Source: Piscinibacter sp. HJYY11 | Lineage (GTDB): Bacteria > Pseudomonadota > Gammaproteobacteria > Burkholderiales > Burkholderiaceae_C | NCBI RefSeq assembly: GCF_016735515.1 | Contig: NZ_JAERQZ010000001.1 | Span: 806,001 to 870,000 of the forward strand | Direction of reading: 5' to 3' | Length of the DNA: 64,000 nt | Part shown: one piece after another, positions 35,221 through 45,060 of the stretch | How positions within the stretch are numbered: position 1 is the first letter of the stretch | How the letters are laid out: every line of letters begins with the position of its first letter | Notes under the pieces: generated by a model | The model's input: only the letters and a program-made list of their open reading frames with translations | The model's database searches: none | What the model was told of the DNA's origin: nothing | Program-made: the position numbers and the translations under genes

Positions 35221-36489
35221 TCAGGCACTGGCTTTAGCCTGTTCTCGATACACCAAGAGGGGCTTGGCGTTCTCTTCGATGGTGTGCTCGTCGAGCACCA
35301 CCTTGGCCACGCCGTCCAGCGTGGGCAACTCGAACATCGTGTCGATCAAGGAGAGCTCCATGATCGAGCGCAGGCCGCGGGCGCCGGTCTTGCGGGCCAG
35401 GGCTTTCTTGGAAATGGCGCTCAGAGCAGACGGGCGGATCTCGAGTTCGACGCCGTCCATCGCGAAAAGCTTCTGGTATTGCTTGACGAGCGCGTTCTTC
35501 GGCTCGGTCAGGATCTGCACAAGGGCGTCTTCGGTCAGCTCACCCAGGGTCGCAACGACCGGCAGGCGGCCCACCAGTTCGGGAATCAGGCCGAACTTGA
35601 TCAAGTCTTCAGGCTCGACCTCGCGGAACACCTCGGAAACACGCTTCTCGCTCTTTGAATGCACCGTGGCACCGAAGCCGATGCCCGACTTCTCGGATCG
35701 GTTCTGGATGACCTTCTCGAGCCCGTCGAAGGCCCCGCCGCAGATGAACAGGATGTTGGTCGTGTCGATCTGCAGGAAATCCTGGTTCGGGTGCTTGCGG
35801 CCACCCTGCGGCGGCACAGACGCCATGGTGCCTTCCACAAGCTTGAGCAGGGCCTGCTGCACGCCCTCGCCCGACACGTCGCGGGTGATGGACGGGTTGT
35901 CGGCCTTGCGCGAGATCTTGTCGATCTCGTCGATGTAGACGATGCCACGCTGGGCCTTGTCGACGTCGTAGTTGCAGTTCTGCAGCAGCTTCTGGATGAT
36001 GTTCTCGACGTCTTCACCCACGTAGCCGGCTTCGGTGAGCGTGGTGGCGTCGGCGATCACGAAGGGCACGTTGAGCAGGCGAGCCAGCGTCTGCGCAAGC
36101 AGCGTCTTGCCCGAGCCCGTCGGGCCGATCAGGAGGATGTTGCTCTTGGCCAGCTCCACGTCGTCCTTCGACGTGGCCATGTGCTTGAGGCGCTTGTAGT
36201 GGTTGTAGACCGCAACCGACAGCGTGCGCTTGGCCGTGTCCTGCCCGATCACATATTGGTCCAGGCTGGCCTTGATGTCGGCCGGAACCGGCAAATCAGA
36301 CTTGGCGGCGCGGGCTTCCGGCGTATCCGCCGGCACCTCGTCGCGAATGATGTCGTTGCACAGCTCGATGCACTCGTCGCAGATGAACACCGACGGACCG
36401 GCGATCAGCTTCTTCACCTCATGCTGGCTCTTGCCGCAGAAGGAGCAGTACAGGACTTTCTCGCTGGAGGAGCCTTTTTTCTCGGCCAT
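35221..36489 (-). CDS. clpX: ATP-dependent Clp protease ATP-binding subunit ClpX
   Basis: 422 residues. N-terminal zinc-binding domain with Cys15, Cys18, Cys37 and Cys40, then an AAA+ domain with Walker A GPTGSGKT and Walker [10 protein letters not shown]. The ClpP-docking loop region contains IGFGA. ClpX unfolds tagged substrates and feeds them into ClpP. It is separated from clpP by a terminator, so clpX probably has its own promoter, but I see no strong one. Length and motifs are normal. Confidence 0.97.
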   Translation of the reverse strand: MAEKKGSSSEKVLYCSFCGKSQHEVKKLIAGPSVFICDECIELCNDIIRDEVPADTPEARAAKSDLPVPADIKASLDQYVIGQDTAKRTLSVAVYNHYKRLKHMATSKDDVELAKSNILLIGPTGSGKTLLAQTLARLLNVPFVIADATTLTEAGYVGEDVENIIQKLLQNCNYDVDKAQRGIVYIDEIDKISRKADNPSITRDVSGEGVQQALLKLVEGTMASVPPQGGRKHPNQDFLQIDTTNILFICGGAFDGLEKVIQNRSEKSGIGFGATVHSKSEKRVSEVFREVEPEDLIKFGLIPELVGRLPVVATLGELTEDALVQILTEPKNALVKQYQKLFAMDGVELEIRPSALSAISKKALARKTGARGLRSIMELSLIDTMFELPTLDGVAKVVLDEHTIEENAKPLLVYREQAKASA

Positions 36490-36547
36490 TTAGGTGGGTC
36501 GCACGAGCGCTTGATAGAGGGAGTCGGTTCAATGATAGAGCAAAAGA

Positions 36548-36581
36548 AAACGGGGCCTTGATCGCAAAAAAGGCCCCGTTT
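36548..36581 (-). terminator. Intrinsic terminator between clpP and clpX
   Basis: A 12-bp stem: AAACGGGGCCTT (36548-36559) with AAGGCCCCGTTT (36570-36581), 10-base loop, ending on the minus strand in GTTTTCTTTT. It lies 38 bases after the clpP stop. Confidence 0.88.
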
Positions 36582-36619
36582 CAGTCGCAGTTACGGGCCT
36601 TGGCCCCTGTCCGTTTGCC

Positions 36620-37243
36620 TCAGCTGGCAGACGGACCGGCACGCTTGTTGAGCACCTGGTCGATCAGGCCGTAGTTCTTGGCCTCTTCCGGGTCCATGAA
36701 GAAGTCGCGCTCCATGTCGGCGCGGATCTTCTCGATCGGCTGTCCGGTGCGCTCGGCGTAGACCTTGTTGAGTTGCTCGCGGGTCTTGAGGATCTCGCGG
36801 GCATGGATCTCGATGTCGGTGGCCTGGCCCTGAGCACCGCCCGAGGGCTGGTGGATCATGACGCGGGCATTCGGCAGCGCAAAACGCTTGCCCTTGGCAC
36901 CGGCCATCAGCAGAAACGAACCCATGCTGGCTGCCATGCCCACGCACATGGTCGACACATCGGGCTTGATGAATTCCATCGTGTCGAAGATCGCCATGCC
37001 GGCCGTCACGGAGCCGCCCGGCGAGTTGATGTAGAAGTGGATGTCCTTGTCGGGGTTTTCGCTCTCGAGGAAGAGCAACTGCGCGACGACCAGGCTCGCG
37101 GTCTGGTCGTTCACCGGGCCGACCAGGAACACGATGCGCTCGCGCAACAGGCGGCTGTAGATGTCATAGGCGCGCTCGCCGCGGCCCGACTGTTCGATGA
37201 CCATGGGCACCATGCCCAAACCCAGAGTGTCCAGCGCGCTCAT
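36620..37243 (-). CDS. clpP: ATP-dependent Clp protease proteolytic subunit ClpP
   Basis: 207 residues from the ATG at 37243. An upstream in-frame ATG (37312) exists, but family homology ([12 protein letters not shown]) starts here. The catalytic triad is Ser106 (GMAASMGSF), His131 (MIHQPSGG) and Asp180. The [19 protein letters not shown] region is typical of ClpP. It forms the tetradecameric peptidase used by ClpX. Placed between tig and clpX, each separated by terminators. Confidence 0.96.
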   Translation of the reverse strand: MSALDTLGLGMVPMVIEQSGRGERAYDIYSRLLRERIVFLVGPVNDQTASLVVAQLLFLESENPDKDIHFYINSPGGSVTAGMAIFDTMEFIKPDVSTMCVGMAASMGSFLLMAGAKGKRFALPNARVMIHQPSGGAQGQATDIEIHAREILKTREQLNKVYAERTGQPIEKIRADMERDFFMDPEEAKNYGLIDQVLNKRAGPSAS

Positions 37244-37329
37244 GCCGTTGCGTCCTTCAGAAGTGATGCCTACAGGTTGGGCTTGATTATGTCGCGTCAA
37301 GAGAGGCGACACAGAAAAGTGATCGATGG

Positions 37330-37369
37330 AAAAACAAAGGGCGCCCCGCCGTGCCGGCTGGCGCCCTTT
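37330..37369 (-). terminator. Intrinsic terminator of tig
   Basis: A 10-bp stem: AAAGGGCGCC (37336-37345) with GGCGCCCTTT (37360-37369). On the minus strand it is followed by GTTTTTCC. It lies 20 bases after the tig stop. Confidence 0.85.
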
Positions 37370-37388
37370 CCTCGCCGATCGCGGTCGA

Positions 37389-38696
37389 TCAGCCGGCCAT
37401 CAGCTCGTCGAACGGCACGACCTTGTCGGTGACCTTGGCCCTGCTGAGCACGAACTCCGTGACGTTGTTCTCGATGACCACGCCTTCCACTTCGGCCATG
37501 CGCTCACGGTCGCTGAGGTACCAGCGAACGACTTCCGCCGGCTTCTCGTAGCTCTGCGCCATTTCCTCGATGTGGGCCTGCAGCTGCTCGGGCTTGGCCT
37601 GCAGGTTGTTGGCACGCACGAGTTCGGCGACAACCAGGCCCAGGCGCACACGACGCTCGGCCTGCGGCTTGAAGATTTCTTCCGGGATCGGGGCCTTGTC
37701 GGCGTCCTTGATGCCGCGCTTCTTCAGGTCGGCACGGGCCGACTCGATCATGCGGGCGGTCTCGTTGGCCACCAGTGCGGTCGGCAGGTCGAGCTCGGCG
37801 GTCTTGGCCACGGCGTCCATCACGGCGGCCTTGTTGCGGGCCAGCACGCGGAACTTCACTTCACGCTCGAGGTTCTTCTTGATGTCGGCGCGCAACGAAG
37901 CCACGGTGCCGTCGGCAATGCCCAGGCTCTTGGCCAGCGCTTCATTCACTTCGGGCAGGTTCTGCGACTCGATCTTGCTCAAAGTGACGAGGAAGTCGGC
38001 TTCCTTGCCGGCCACGTCCTTGCCCTGGTAGTCCTCGGGGAACTGCAGCGGGAAGGTCTTCGATTCGCCGGCCTTCATGCCGCGCACGGCCTTTTCGAAC
38101 TGCTCCAGCATCTGGCCTTCGCCGATGATGAACTGGAAACCCTCGGCCTTGCCGCCGTCGAAGGGCACGCCGTCGATCTTGCCTTCGAAATCGATGGTCA
38201 CACGGTCGCCTTCACCGGCAGCGTCGCCCTGGGCGCGTTGGGCGAAGGTGCGGCGCTGCTTGCGCAGGATGTCGAGGGTCTTGTCGATGGCAGCGTCGGT
38301 CACTTCAGCGCTCACGCGCTCGACTTCGGCGGTGGAGATGTCGCCCAGCTTCACTTCGGGGTAGACCTCGAAGGTCGCGTCGAAAGCGACCTGGCCCTCG
38401 GGCGGGTTTTCCTTCTCGGTGATGCGCGGCGCGCCGGCGACGCGCAGCTTGGCTTCGTTGGTGGCCTGCTCGAAAGCCTGGCCGACCTTGTCGTTCATCA
38501 CCTCGTAGTGGACCGAGTAGCCATAGCGTTGGGTCACCACGCTCATCGGCACCTTGCCGGGGCGGAACCCGTCGGCCTTGACCGTGCGGGCCAGGCGCTT
38601 CAGGCGCGACTGCACCTCGTTGTTGATGGTGTCGGCCGGCAGCGTCAGCGTGATGCGGCGTTCGAGCTTTTCGAGGGTTTCAACAGTGACAGCCAT
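37389..38696 (-). CDS. tig: Trigger factor (ribosome-associated chaperone and prolyl isomerase)
   Basis: 435 residues, the usual length. N-terminal ribosome-binding domain with the signature [17 protein letters not shown] (loop GFRxGKxP), central FKBP-type prolyl isomerase domain ([20 protein letters not shown]) and the helical C-terminal chaperone domain. It binds nascent chains at the ribosome exit. It starts 32 bases downstream of tRNA-Leu(UAG) on the same strand, so the two may share a primary transcript. Confidence 0.96.
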   Translation of the reverse strand: MAVTVETLEKLERRITLTLPADTINNEVQSRLKRLARTVKADGFRPGKVPMSVVTQRYGYSVHYEVMNDKVGQAFEQATNEAKLRVAGAPRITEKENPPEGQVAFDATFEVYPEVKLGDISTAEVERVSAEVTDAAIDKTLDILRKQRRTFAQRAQGDAAGEGDRVTIDFEGKIDGVPFDGGKAEGFQFIIGEGQMLEQFEKAVRGMKAGESKTFPLQFPEDYQGKDVAGKEADFLVTLSKIESQNLPEVNEALAKSLGIADGTVASLRADIKKNLEREVKFRVLARNKAAVMDAVAKTAELDLPTALVANETARMIESARADLKKRGIKDADKAPIPEEIFKPQAERRVRLGLVVAELVRANNLQAKPEQLQAHIEEMAQSYEKPAEVVRWYLSDRERMAEVEGVVIENNVTEFVLSRAKVTDKVVPFDELMAG

Positions 38697-38728
38697 GATG
38701 TGTACGGACTCTCTGGTTTGGATAAGGC

Positions 38729-38815
38729 TGGTGCGCGGGGCGGGACTCGAACCCGCACACCATTGCTGGCGTCAGGACCTAAACCTGGTGCGTCTACCAA
38801 TTTCGCCACCCGCGC
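38729..38815 (-). tRNA. tRNA-Leu (anticodon UAG)
   Basis: 87 nt with encoded CCA. The acceptor stem is GCGCGGG with CCCGCGC, the anticodon loop is TTTAGGT, and it has a long variable arm and the T-loop GGTTCGAGTCC. It reads CUA and other CUN codons. It lies just upstream of tig on the same strand. Confidence 0.96.
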
Positions 38816-38834
38816 GGGTGCCTGAAAAGTGCTT

Positions 38835-38866
38835 CGGGGTCGCTGTACCGAGTACCTGCGACCCCG
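38835..38866 (-). other. Long hairpin downstream of the RND permease gene
   Basis: Arms CGGGGTCGC (38835-38843) and GCGACCCCG (38858-38866), with an inner GTAC-cga-GTAC pairing. On the minus strand a short T-run (CACTTTT) follows after several bases. It sits between the RND stop and tRNA-Leu and could be a weak terminator. Confidence 0.5.
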
Positions 38867-38902
38867 TCACACTGATCCGGCCGAATTCGGGGACCGCGGA
38901 TT

Positions 38903-41900
38903 TTAGCCGCTTGTGGCGAGCCTTCCGCCCTCTTCCTGCTTACTCTGTTCCTGCCCCGCAGGTTTGACGCGGAACCAGGCCGCATACATGGCGGGCAAGG
39001 CCAGCAGCGTGAGTGCCGTCGCGACGATCAGGCCGCCCATGATGGCCACCGCCATCGGGCCCCAGAAGACGCTGCGCGACAGCGGGATCATCGCCAGCAC
39101 GGCCGCCGCGGCCGTCAGGATGATCGGGCGGAAGCGCCGCACCGAGGCTTCGACTACTGCGTCCCAGGTCGGCACGCCGCGGGCGCGGTCCTGCTCGATC
39201 TGGTCGATGAGGATCACCGAGTTGCGCATGATCATCCCCATCAGCGCGATCACGCCGAGCAGCGCCACGAACCCGAACGGCCGATTCAGCAGCAGCAGCG
39301 CCGCTGCCACACCAGCGATGCCCAGCGGCCCGGTCAGGAACACCAGCATCGCGCGGCTGAAGCTCTGCAGCTGGAGCATGAGCAGCGTGAACATGATGAA
39401 GAGCATCAGAGGCGCACCGACCGCGATCGAGCCCTGGCCCTTGCTGCTTTCCTCCACCGCACCGGCCACTTCCACGCGGTAGCCTGCGGGCATCTTGGCG
39501 CGGATGGGCGCGAACAGCGGGTCGAGCTGTGCCGTCACCGTCGCCCCCTGCAGGCCTTCGACGATGTCGCCCTGGACCGTCGCAGCGTAGTCGCGGTTCT
39601 CGCGCCACAGCACGCCCGGTTCCCACACGAAGTTCGCCTTGGCGATCTGCCCCAGCGGGATGCTGCGGCCGGTGGTCGTGGGCACGTAGGCATTGGCCAG
39701 GTCGGTGATCGCCTTGCGCTCTTCCAACGGCTGGCGCAACACGATGTCGATCAGCTTGTCGCCATCGCGGTACTGGCCGACGGTCGTGCCGCTGTTGAGC
39801 GTGCGCGCCGCCTGCGCGATGGCCTGGCTGGAAACACCCAGCGCCCGTGCCTTGTCCTGGTCGACTTCCAGGCGCAATACCTTGACCGACTCGTTCCAGT
39901 TGTCGTTCACGCCGCGCATGTTGGGGTTCTTCAACATGATCGCCTTCACCTCATCGGCATAGGCGCGCACCTGGGCCGGGTCCGGCCCGACGACGCGGAA
40001 CTGCACCGGGTAAGGCACCGGCGGCCCGTTGGGCAGCAGCTTGGGCCGCGCCCGCACTTCGGGGAATTCGGTCGCGAGCAGCTCGGGCAGCTCGTGGCGC
40101 AGCTTCTCGCGTGCAGCCAGGTCCTTCGGCAGCAGCACGATCTGGCTGACGTTGGTCTGCGGGAAGATCTGGTCGAGCACCAGCGCGAAGCGCGGCACGC
40201 CGCTGCCCACCCAGGTGGTCACGTGGTCCACGCCTTCCAGCTTCATCAGGCGCGCTTCCACTTTCTTCGTGATCGCTTCGTTGGCGCTGTACGACGAACC
40301 TTCCGGCAGCCACAGGTCGACCAGCAGTTCGAGCCGGTTCGAATCGGGGAAGAACTGGTTCTGCACCTTACTCATGCCAACAACCCCGAGCCCCAAGGTG
40401 CCGACGGTCAGGCCGATGGTGATCCAGCGGTGCTTCACGCACCAGTCGACCAGCGAACGGAAGCGTGTGTAGAACGGCGTGTCGAAAAGCTCGTGCGGCT
40501 GGTCGCTGTCGGCATGCGGCTTGGTCTTGAGCAGCAGCGTGCCGAGATACGGCACGAAGTAGACCGAGACGAACCACGAGATGAGCAGCGCCGCGGCCGT
40601 CACCGCGAAGATCGCGAAGGTGTATTCACCAACCGTCGATTTCGCCAAGCCGATCGGCAGGAAGCCGACCGCGGTGATCAGCGTGCCGGTCAGCATCGGC
40701 ATCGCCGTCGCGTCATACGCGAAGGTCGCAGCACGGGCCTTGTCGTAGCCCTCTTCCAGCTTGCGCACCATCATCTCGACCGCAATGATCGCGTCGTCGA
40801 CCAAGAGGCCGAGCGCAATGATCAGCGAGCCGAGGGAGATCTTGTGCAGGCCCACGCCCCAATAGAACATGGTCACGAAGGTGATGGCCAGCACGAGCGG
40901 GATGGTGATGCCGACCACCAGGCCCGGGCGCCAGTCGAGGCGCAAGGGCTTGAAGTGCAGGCCCAGGCTGACGAAGCTCACCGCCAGCACGATCACCACC
41001 GCCTCGATCAGCACGCCGACGAACTCGTTCACCGAACGCGCGACCACCGTCGACTGGTTCTGGAACTGGTGCATCGTGATGCCCGCCGGCAGGTCGTCGC
41101 GGATGGCGTCGGTCGCCTTCTTGAGCGACTGGCCCATCTCGATGATGTCGCCGCCCTTGGCCATCGAGATGCCGAGCGCGATCACCTCCTTGCCCTGGTG
41201 GCGCACCTTCACCTGCGGCGGGTCGACGTAGGCCCGCTTCACATCGGCGATGTCACCAAGCTTGAAACTGGCCCCGTTGGCGCGGATGGCAAAGTTCTTC
41301 AGTTGCTCGACCGAGTTGAACTGCCCGCCCACGCGCACCTGCACGTAGTCGCTCGGCGAGTTGATGACGCCGGCCGACTCGACTGCGTTCTGCTGTCCCA
41401 GCTGCGCAAGCACGGCATTGAAGTCGATGCCCAGCTGCGCCAGGCGCTTCTGCGAGATCTCGATGAAGATCTTCTCGTCTTGCGCGCCGAAGACCTCGAC
41501 CTTGTTGACGTCTTTCACCTTGAGCAGGCGTTGGCGCACCTGGTCGGCGTGCTCCTTCAGCTCGTCATAGGTGAAGCCGTCGCTCGAGAGCGCATAGATC
41601 GAGCCGTACACATCGCCGAACTCGTCGTTGAAGAACGGCCCGGCCACACCGCCCGGCAAGGTGCCGCGCATGTCGCCCACCTTCTTGCGCACCGTGTACC
41701 AGATCTGCTGCACGTCCTTGGGCGGCGTCGAGTCCTTCAGCTGGAAGATGATCAGCGTCTCGCCCGGCTTGGAGTAGCTGCGGATCTTGTCGGCGTAAGG
41801 CACCTCCTGCAGCGTCTTCTCGAGCTTGTCGGTCACCTGCTCGGCGACCTGCTGCGCCGTGGCGCCCGGCCAGTAGGCCCGCACGACCATCGCGCGGAAG

Positions 41901-42058
41901 GTGAACGGCGGGTCCTCGTCCTGCCCCAGCTGGAAGTAGGCCGCGGCGCCGAGCACCATCAGCACCACGAGCAGATAACGCGTCAGCGCCGGGTGCTCCA
42001 GCGCCCACTTTGAAATGTTGAACCGCGCCGCGCGCACGGCGGGAGATGCATCGCTCAC
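38903..42058 (-). CDS. RND-family efflux permease
   Basis: 1051 residues, inner-membrane antiporter of the AcrB/TriC type with two repeats of six membrane segments and two large periplasmic loops. TM4 carries the proton-relay pair in LGLLVDDAIIAVEMMV. C-terminal repeats show GIVALMGMIMRNSVILIDQI-like sequence (GVIALMGMIMRNSVILIDQIE). Closest by feel to hydrophobe/amphiphile pumps of the TriC/VexF type; substrate unknown. It starts 12 bases after the adaptor gene, forming a two-gene operon without an outer-membrane channel gene, so a channel encoded elsewhere is needed. Confidence 0.92.
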   Translation of the reverse strand: MSDASPAVRAARFNISKWALEHPALTRYLLVVLMVLGAAAYFQLGQDEDPPFTFRAMVVRAYWPGATAQQVAEQVTDKLEKTLQEVPYADKIRSYSKPGETLIIFQLKDSTPPKDVQQIWYTVRKKVGDMRGTLPGGVAGPFFNDEFGDVYGSIYALSSDGFTYDELKEHADQVRQRLLKVKDVNKVEVFGAQDEKIFIEISQKRLAQLGIDFNAVLAQLGQQNAVESAGVINSPSDYVQVRVGGQFNSVEQLKNFAIRANGASFKLGDIADVKRAYVDPPQVKVRHQGKEVIALGISMAKGGDIIEMGQSLKKATDAIRDDLPAGITMHQFQNQSTVVARSVNEFVGVLIEAVVIVLAVSFVSLGLHFKPLRLDWRPGLVVGITIPLVLAITFVTMFYWGVGLHKISLGSLIIALGLLVDDAIIAVEMMVRKLEEGYDKARAATFAYDATAMPMLTGTLITAVGFLPIGLAKSTVGEYTFAIFAVTAAALLISWFVSVYFVPYLGTLLLKTKPHADSDQPHELFDTPFYTRFRSLVDWCVKHRWITIGLTVGTLGLGVVGMSKVQNQFFPDSNRLELLVDLWLPEGSSYSANEAITKKVEARLMKLEGVDHVTTWVGSGVPRFALVLDQIFPQTNVSQIVLLPKDLAAREKLRHELPELLATEFPEVRARPKLLPNGPPVPYPVQFRVVGPDPAQVRAYADEVKAIMLKNPNMRGVNDNWNESVKVLRLEVDQDKARALGVSSQAIAQAARTLNSGTTVGQYRDGDKLIDIVLRQPLEERKAITDLANAYVPTTTGRSIPLGQIAKANFVWEPGVLWRENRDYAATVQGDIVEGLQGATVTAQLDPLFAPIRAKMPAGYRVEVAGAVEESSKGQGSIAVGAPLMLFIMFTLLMLQLQSFSRAMLVFLTGPLGIAGVAAALLLLNRPFGFVALLGVIALMGMIMRNSVILIDQIEQDRARGVPTWDAVVEASVRRFRPIILTAAAAVLAMIPLSRSVFWGPMAVAIMGGLIVATALTLLALPAMYAAWFRVKPAGQEQSKQEEGGRLATSG

Positions 42059-42070
42059 ACCGGCCTCGCT

Positions 42071-43207
42071 TTACTTCACGGCCACGGAGGTGCCGACGTT
42101 CGCCGCCGCCGTGGCAGGCGCGGTCGGGTCGACGTAGAACTTCACCTGCTGGCCCGGGTTGAGCACGTGCACGCCGGCCGTCACGACGACGTCGCCGGCG
42201 CTCACGCCACCGGTGATCACTGCCTCGTTGCCCTCGGCACCGGCGAGCTGCACCGGCTTGGACGACACCGTCATCGTCGCCTTGTCGACCACCCACACGC
42301 TCGTCTGCCCCTGCGACTCACGCAGCGCCGACAGCGGCAGCTTGGTCACGCCGGCCTGGCGTGGCAGCTCGGCCACGATGGTCGCGGTCTGGCCCAGGCG
42401 CACCGCGGCGGTGGCAGGCGTCTGGCCCAGGTCGGCCTTGACCGCGAAGGTGCGGGTCACCGGGTCGGCCGCAGCGGCGATCTCGCGGATCTGCGTCGGG
42501 AAGGTCTCGGTCGAGCCCCAGAGCCTGGCCTTCAGCCGCGACGGTTGTGCGGCCAGGCTCTTCAACAGGCCGACCTTGTCTTCCGGGACGTTGAACACCA
42601 CGTCCCGCGGGCCGTCATGGGCCAGGCGCACGACGGGCGCACCAGCGGCCACCACCATGCCCGGCTCCGCATCGACACCGGTGATCACGCCGTTGGCATC
42701 GGCCACGAGCGTGGTGTATCCGGCCTGGTTGCCCTGCACGCTGGCCTGGGCACGGGCCTGGTCGAACTGGGCCTGGGCGGCCTTGAGCGCCGTCTCTCGA
42801 CGCTCCAGCTCGGCTGAGCTGATGAAGCCCTGGTCGCGCAGCTCCTTGAAGCGCTTGAAATCGGCCTGGCTCTGGTCGAGGTTGGCTTGCGCCGCGACGA
42901 GCGACGCCTGCGCGGCCGCCTGGCCGAGCTTCAGGTCTTGCGGATCGAGCTGCGCCAGCACCTGGCCGACCTTGACGGAGTCGCCCACGTTGACGACACG
43001 GCGCACCACCTTCCCGCCGACGCGGAAGCCCAGGCGCGACTCCGTACGAGCACGGACCTCGGCCGCGTACTCATAGGTGCCGCCGGCGCTGTCGGTCGAA
43101 ATGGTCGTCGTGCGCACTGCCCGGACCGGCTCCGAGAGCGGTTCGGCCTTGGTGCAAGCCGCCAGAACGGCCACGCTGAGCAACGGAACGAGCAGGGTAG
43201 GACGCAT
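42071..43207 (-). CDS. RND efflux periplasmic adaptor (membrane fusion lipoprotein)
   Basis: 378 residues from the ATG at 43207 (an upstream in-frame ATG at 43237 is less likely). Lipobox L-A-A-C with Cys18. Adaptor layout: a barrel-sandwich half (RLGFRVGGKVVRRVVNVGDSVKVGQVLAQLD), an alpha hairpin with coiled-coil sequence at about 85-145, the second lipoyl half (VVADANGVITGVDAEPGMVV), then beta-barrel and membrane-proximal domains. It connects the permease with an outer-membrane channel. A strong promoter and a palindromic operator lie directly upstream (43241-43284). Confidence 0.93.
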   Translation of the reverse strand: MRPTLLVPLLSVAVLAACTKAEPLSEPVRAVRTTTISTDSAGGTYEYAAEVRARTESRLGFRVGGKVVRRVVNVGDSVKVGQVLAQLDPQDLKLGQAAAQASLVAAQANLDQSQADFKRFKELRDQGFISSAELERRETALKAAQAQFDQARAQASVQGNQAGYTTLVADANGVITGVDAEPGMVVAAGAPVVRLAHDGPRDVVFNVPEDKVGLLKSLAAQPSRLKARLWGSTETFPTQIREIAAAADPVTRTFAVKADLGQTPATAAVRLGQTATIVAELPRQAGVTKLPLSALRESQGQTSVWVVDKATMTVSSKPVQLAGAEGNEAVITGGVSAGDVVVTAGVHVLNPGQQVKFYVDPTAPATAAANVGTSVAVK

Positions 43208-43240
43208 GAGAGCCTCGACTGGATCGGGTTTACGCAACTG

Positions 43241-43284
43241 ACTGACTGGTCAGTAATGTATTCAGGCAAACCCTGCCCTGTCAA
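43241..43284 (-). promoter_or_regulatory. Promoter with overlapping TetR-type operator for the RND operon
   Basis: On the minus strand, TTGACA (43284-43279, perfect -35), an 18-base spacer, then TACATT (43260-43255). Directly downstream is the inverted repeat ACTGAC-tg-GTCAGT (43241-43254), with an extra ACTGAC-like copy beside it. A repressor bound there would block the start site. No TetR-type gene is adjacent. Confidence 0.7.
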
Positions 43285-43369
43285 ATGACTTTTGCGCAAC
43301 TGGCGCGCGCGTTGCGGCAAATGTCGCCATCGGCACGGGCACCGCTCACAGCGACAATGCGCGCCTCTC

Positions 43370-44227
43370 ATGAGCATCGATCACTACGAAAACTTCCCGG
43401 TCGCTTCGGTGCTGTGCCCGCCTGCGCTGCGCCCGGCCGTGGCCGCGATCTACTGGTTTGCACGCACGGCAGACGACATCGCCGACGAAGGAGAGGCCTC
43501 TCCCGAGGACCGGGGCGCCGAGCTGCAGGCCTACCGGGCAGAACTGCGGGCCGTGGCCCGCGGCACCGCACCAGCGCCTCGCTGGGCCGATGTGTTCACG
43601 CCGCTCCAACGCGCGCTCGACCAGCACCAGCTGCCGCTGGACCTGCTTGAAGACCTGATCTCCGCCTTCGAACAAGACGTCCGCCAGCACCAGTACGCGG
43701 ACCGCGCAGGCGTGCTCGATTACTGCCGCCGCTCGGCCAACCCCGTGGGCCGCCTGCTGCTGCACCTCTACGGCATCCGCGATGCGCGCTCGCTTCAGCA
43801 GTCCGATGCCGTCTGCAGTGCCCTGCAGCTCATCAACTTCTGGCAGGACCTGAGCATCGACACCACCCGCGGCCGCGCCTACATCCCGATGGCCGATCTC
43901 TCACGCCACGGCATCCGGCTCAGCGCATTCCTCGCACGCGAAGACTCGCCATCGATGCGCGCCCTCGTGGCCGAGATGGTGGCCTGGGCCCGGAGCATGA
44001 TGCTCGAAGGCGCCCCGCTCGTGCACACCATTCCCGGCCGCGCCGGCTGGGAGCTGCGCCTCGTCGTGCAAGGGGGCCTGCGCATCCTGGAGAAGATCGA
44101 GCACCTGCAGCACGACACGCTGCACACCCGACCCACGCTGCGCTGGTACGACGCGCCCTTGCTGCTCTGGCGTGCGCTTCGCATGAAGCCGCGTACCACC
44201 GCGTCGCTGCGGGAGGCCCGCCCATGA
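43370..44227 (+). CDS. hpnC: Squalene synthase HpnC
   Basis: 285 residues of the squalene/phytoene synthase fold. The two Asp-rich motifs are seen as ARTADDIADE and NFWQDLSIDTTRGR; the replacement of the usual second-motif environment is typical of HpnC. In bacteria, HpnD makes presqualene diphosphate, HpnC converts it to hydroxysqualene and HpnE reduces that to squalene. The ATG at 43370 has no clear ribosome-binding site; a GACAAT hexamer lies 11 bases upstream. The stop overlaps hpnD by four bases (ATGA). Confidence 0.93.
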   Translation: MSIDHYENFPVASVLCPPALRPAVAAIYWFARTADDIADEGEASPEDRGAELQAYRAELRAVARGTAPAPRWADVFTPLQRALDQHQLPLDLLEDLISAFEQDVRQHQYADRAGVLDYCRRSANPVGRLLLHLYGIRDARSLQQSDAVCSALQLINFWQDLSIDTTRGRAYIPMADLSRHGIRLSAFLAREDSPSMRALVAEMVAWARSMMLEGAPLVHTIPGRAGWELRLVVQGGLRILEKIEHLQHDTLHTRPTLRWYDAPLLLWRALRMKPRTTASLREARP

Positions 44228-45060
44228 CGCCCGAGCAATACGTGCAGGAGAAGGCCGCGGCCAGCGGGTCGAGCTTCTACTACGCCTTTCTCTTCCTCCC
44301 GCCGCCGCGCCGTGCGGCCATCACGGCCTTCTATGCCTTCTGCCGCGAGGTAGACGATGTCGTCGACGAAGTGCACGACCCCGGCGTCGCCGCCACCAAG
44401 CTCGCGTGGTGGCGCAAGGAGGTGGCAAGCAGCTTCGGCGGCCAGCCGAGCCACCCTGCGATGAAGGCGCTGATGCCGCACATCGCCGACTACGACATCC
44501 GCGCCGAGCACCTCATCGCCGTGATCGAGGGTTGCCAGATGGACCTGGAGCAGTCGCGCTATCTCGACTTCCCTGGCCTCGAGCGCTACTGCCACCTGGT
44601 GGCCGGCGTGGTGGGCGAAGTGGCCTCTGGCATCTTCGGCCGCACCGAGGCCTCGACCGTGCAGTACGCGCACAAGCTCGGGCTGGCGATGCAGCTCACC
44701 AACATCATCCGCGACGTGGGCGACGACGCGCGGCGTGGCCGCGTCTACCTGCCGGTGTCGGAACTGCAGCGCTTCGACGTGAAGGCCCACGAGGTGCTGA
44801 ACCGCGGCTACAGCGAGCGTTTCACCGCACTGATGAAATTCCAGGCCGAGCGTGCGCACCGCATTTATGACGAGGCGCTCGCGCTGCTGCCCGAGGCCGA
44901 CCGCAAGACGCAGAAGCCGGGGCTGATGATGGCCAACATCTACCGCACGCTGCTGCGCGAGATCGAGGCCGGCGGCTTCCAGGTGCTGCACCAGCGCATC
45001 TCGCTCACGCCCGTGCGCAAGCTGTGGATCGCGGCGCGCACGAACTGGCGAGGCCGTTGA
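44224..45060 (+). CDS. hpnD: Presqualene diphosphate synthase HpnD
   Basis: 278 residues. Asp-rich motifs FCREVDDVVDE and TNIIRDVGDDARRGR, and the YCHLVAGVVGEV block of the squalene/phytoene synthase family. It condenses two farnesyl diphosphates to presqualene diphosphate. Coupled to hpnC (ATGA overlap) and to hpnE (TGATG, one-base overlap), so the three form one operon for squalene. Confidence 0.94.
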   Translation: MTPEQYVQEKAAASGSSFYYAFLFLPPPRRAAITAFYAFCREVDDVVDEVHDPGVAATKLAWWRKEVASSFGGQPSHPAMKALMPHIADYDIRAEHLIAVIEGCQMDLEQSRYLDFPGLERYCHLVAGVVGEVASGIFGRTEASTVQYAHKLGLAMQLTNIIRDVGDDARRGRVYLPVSELQRFDVKAHEVLNRGYSERFTALMKFQAERAHRIYDEALALLPEADRKTQKPGLMMANIYRTLLREIEAGGFQVLHQRISLTPVRKLWIAARTNWRGR

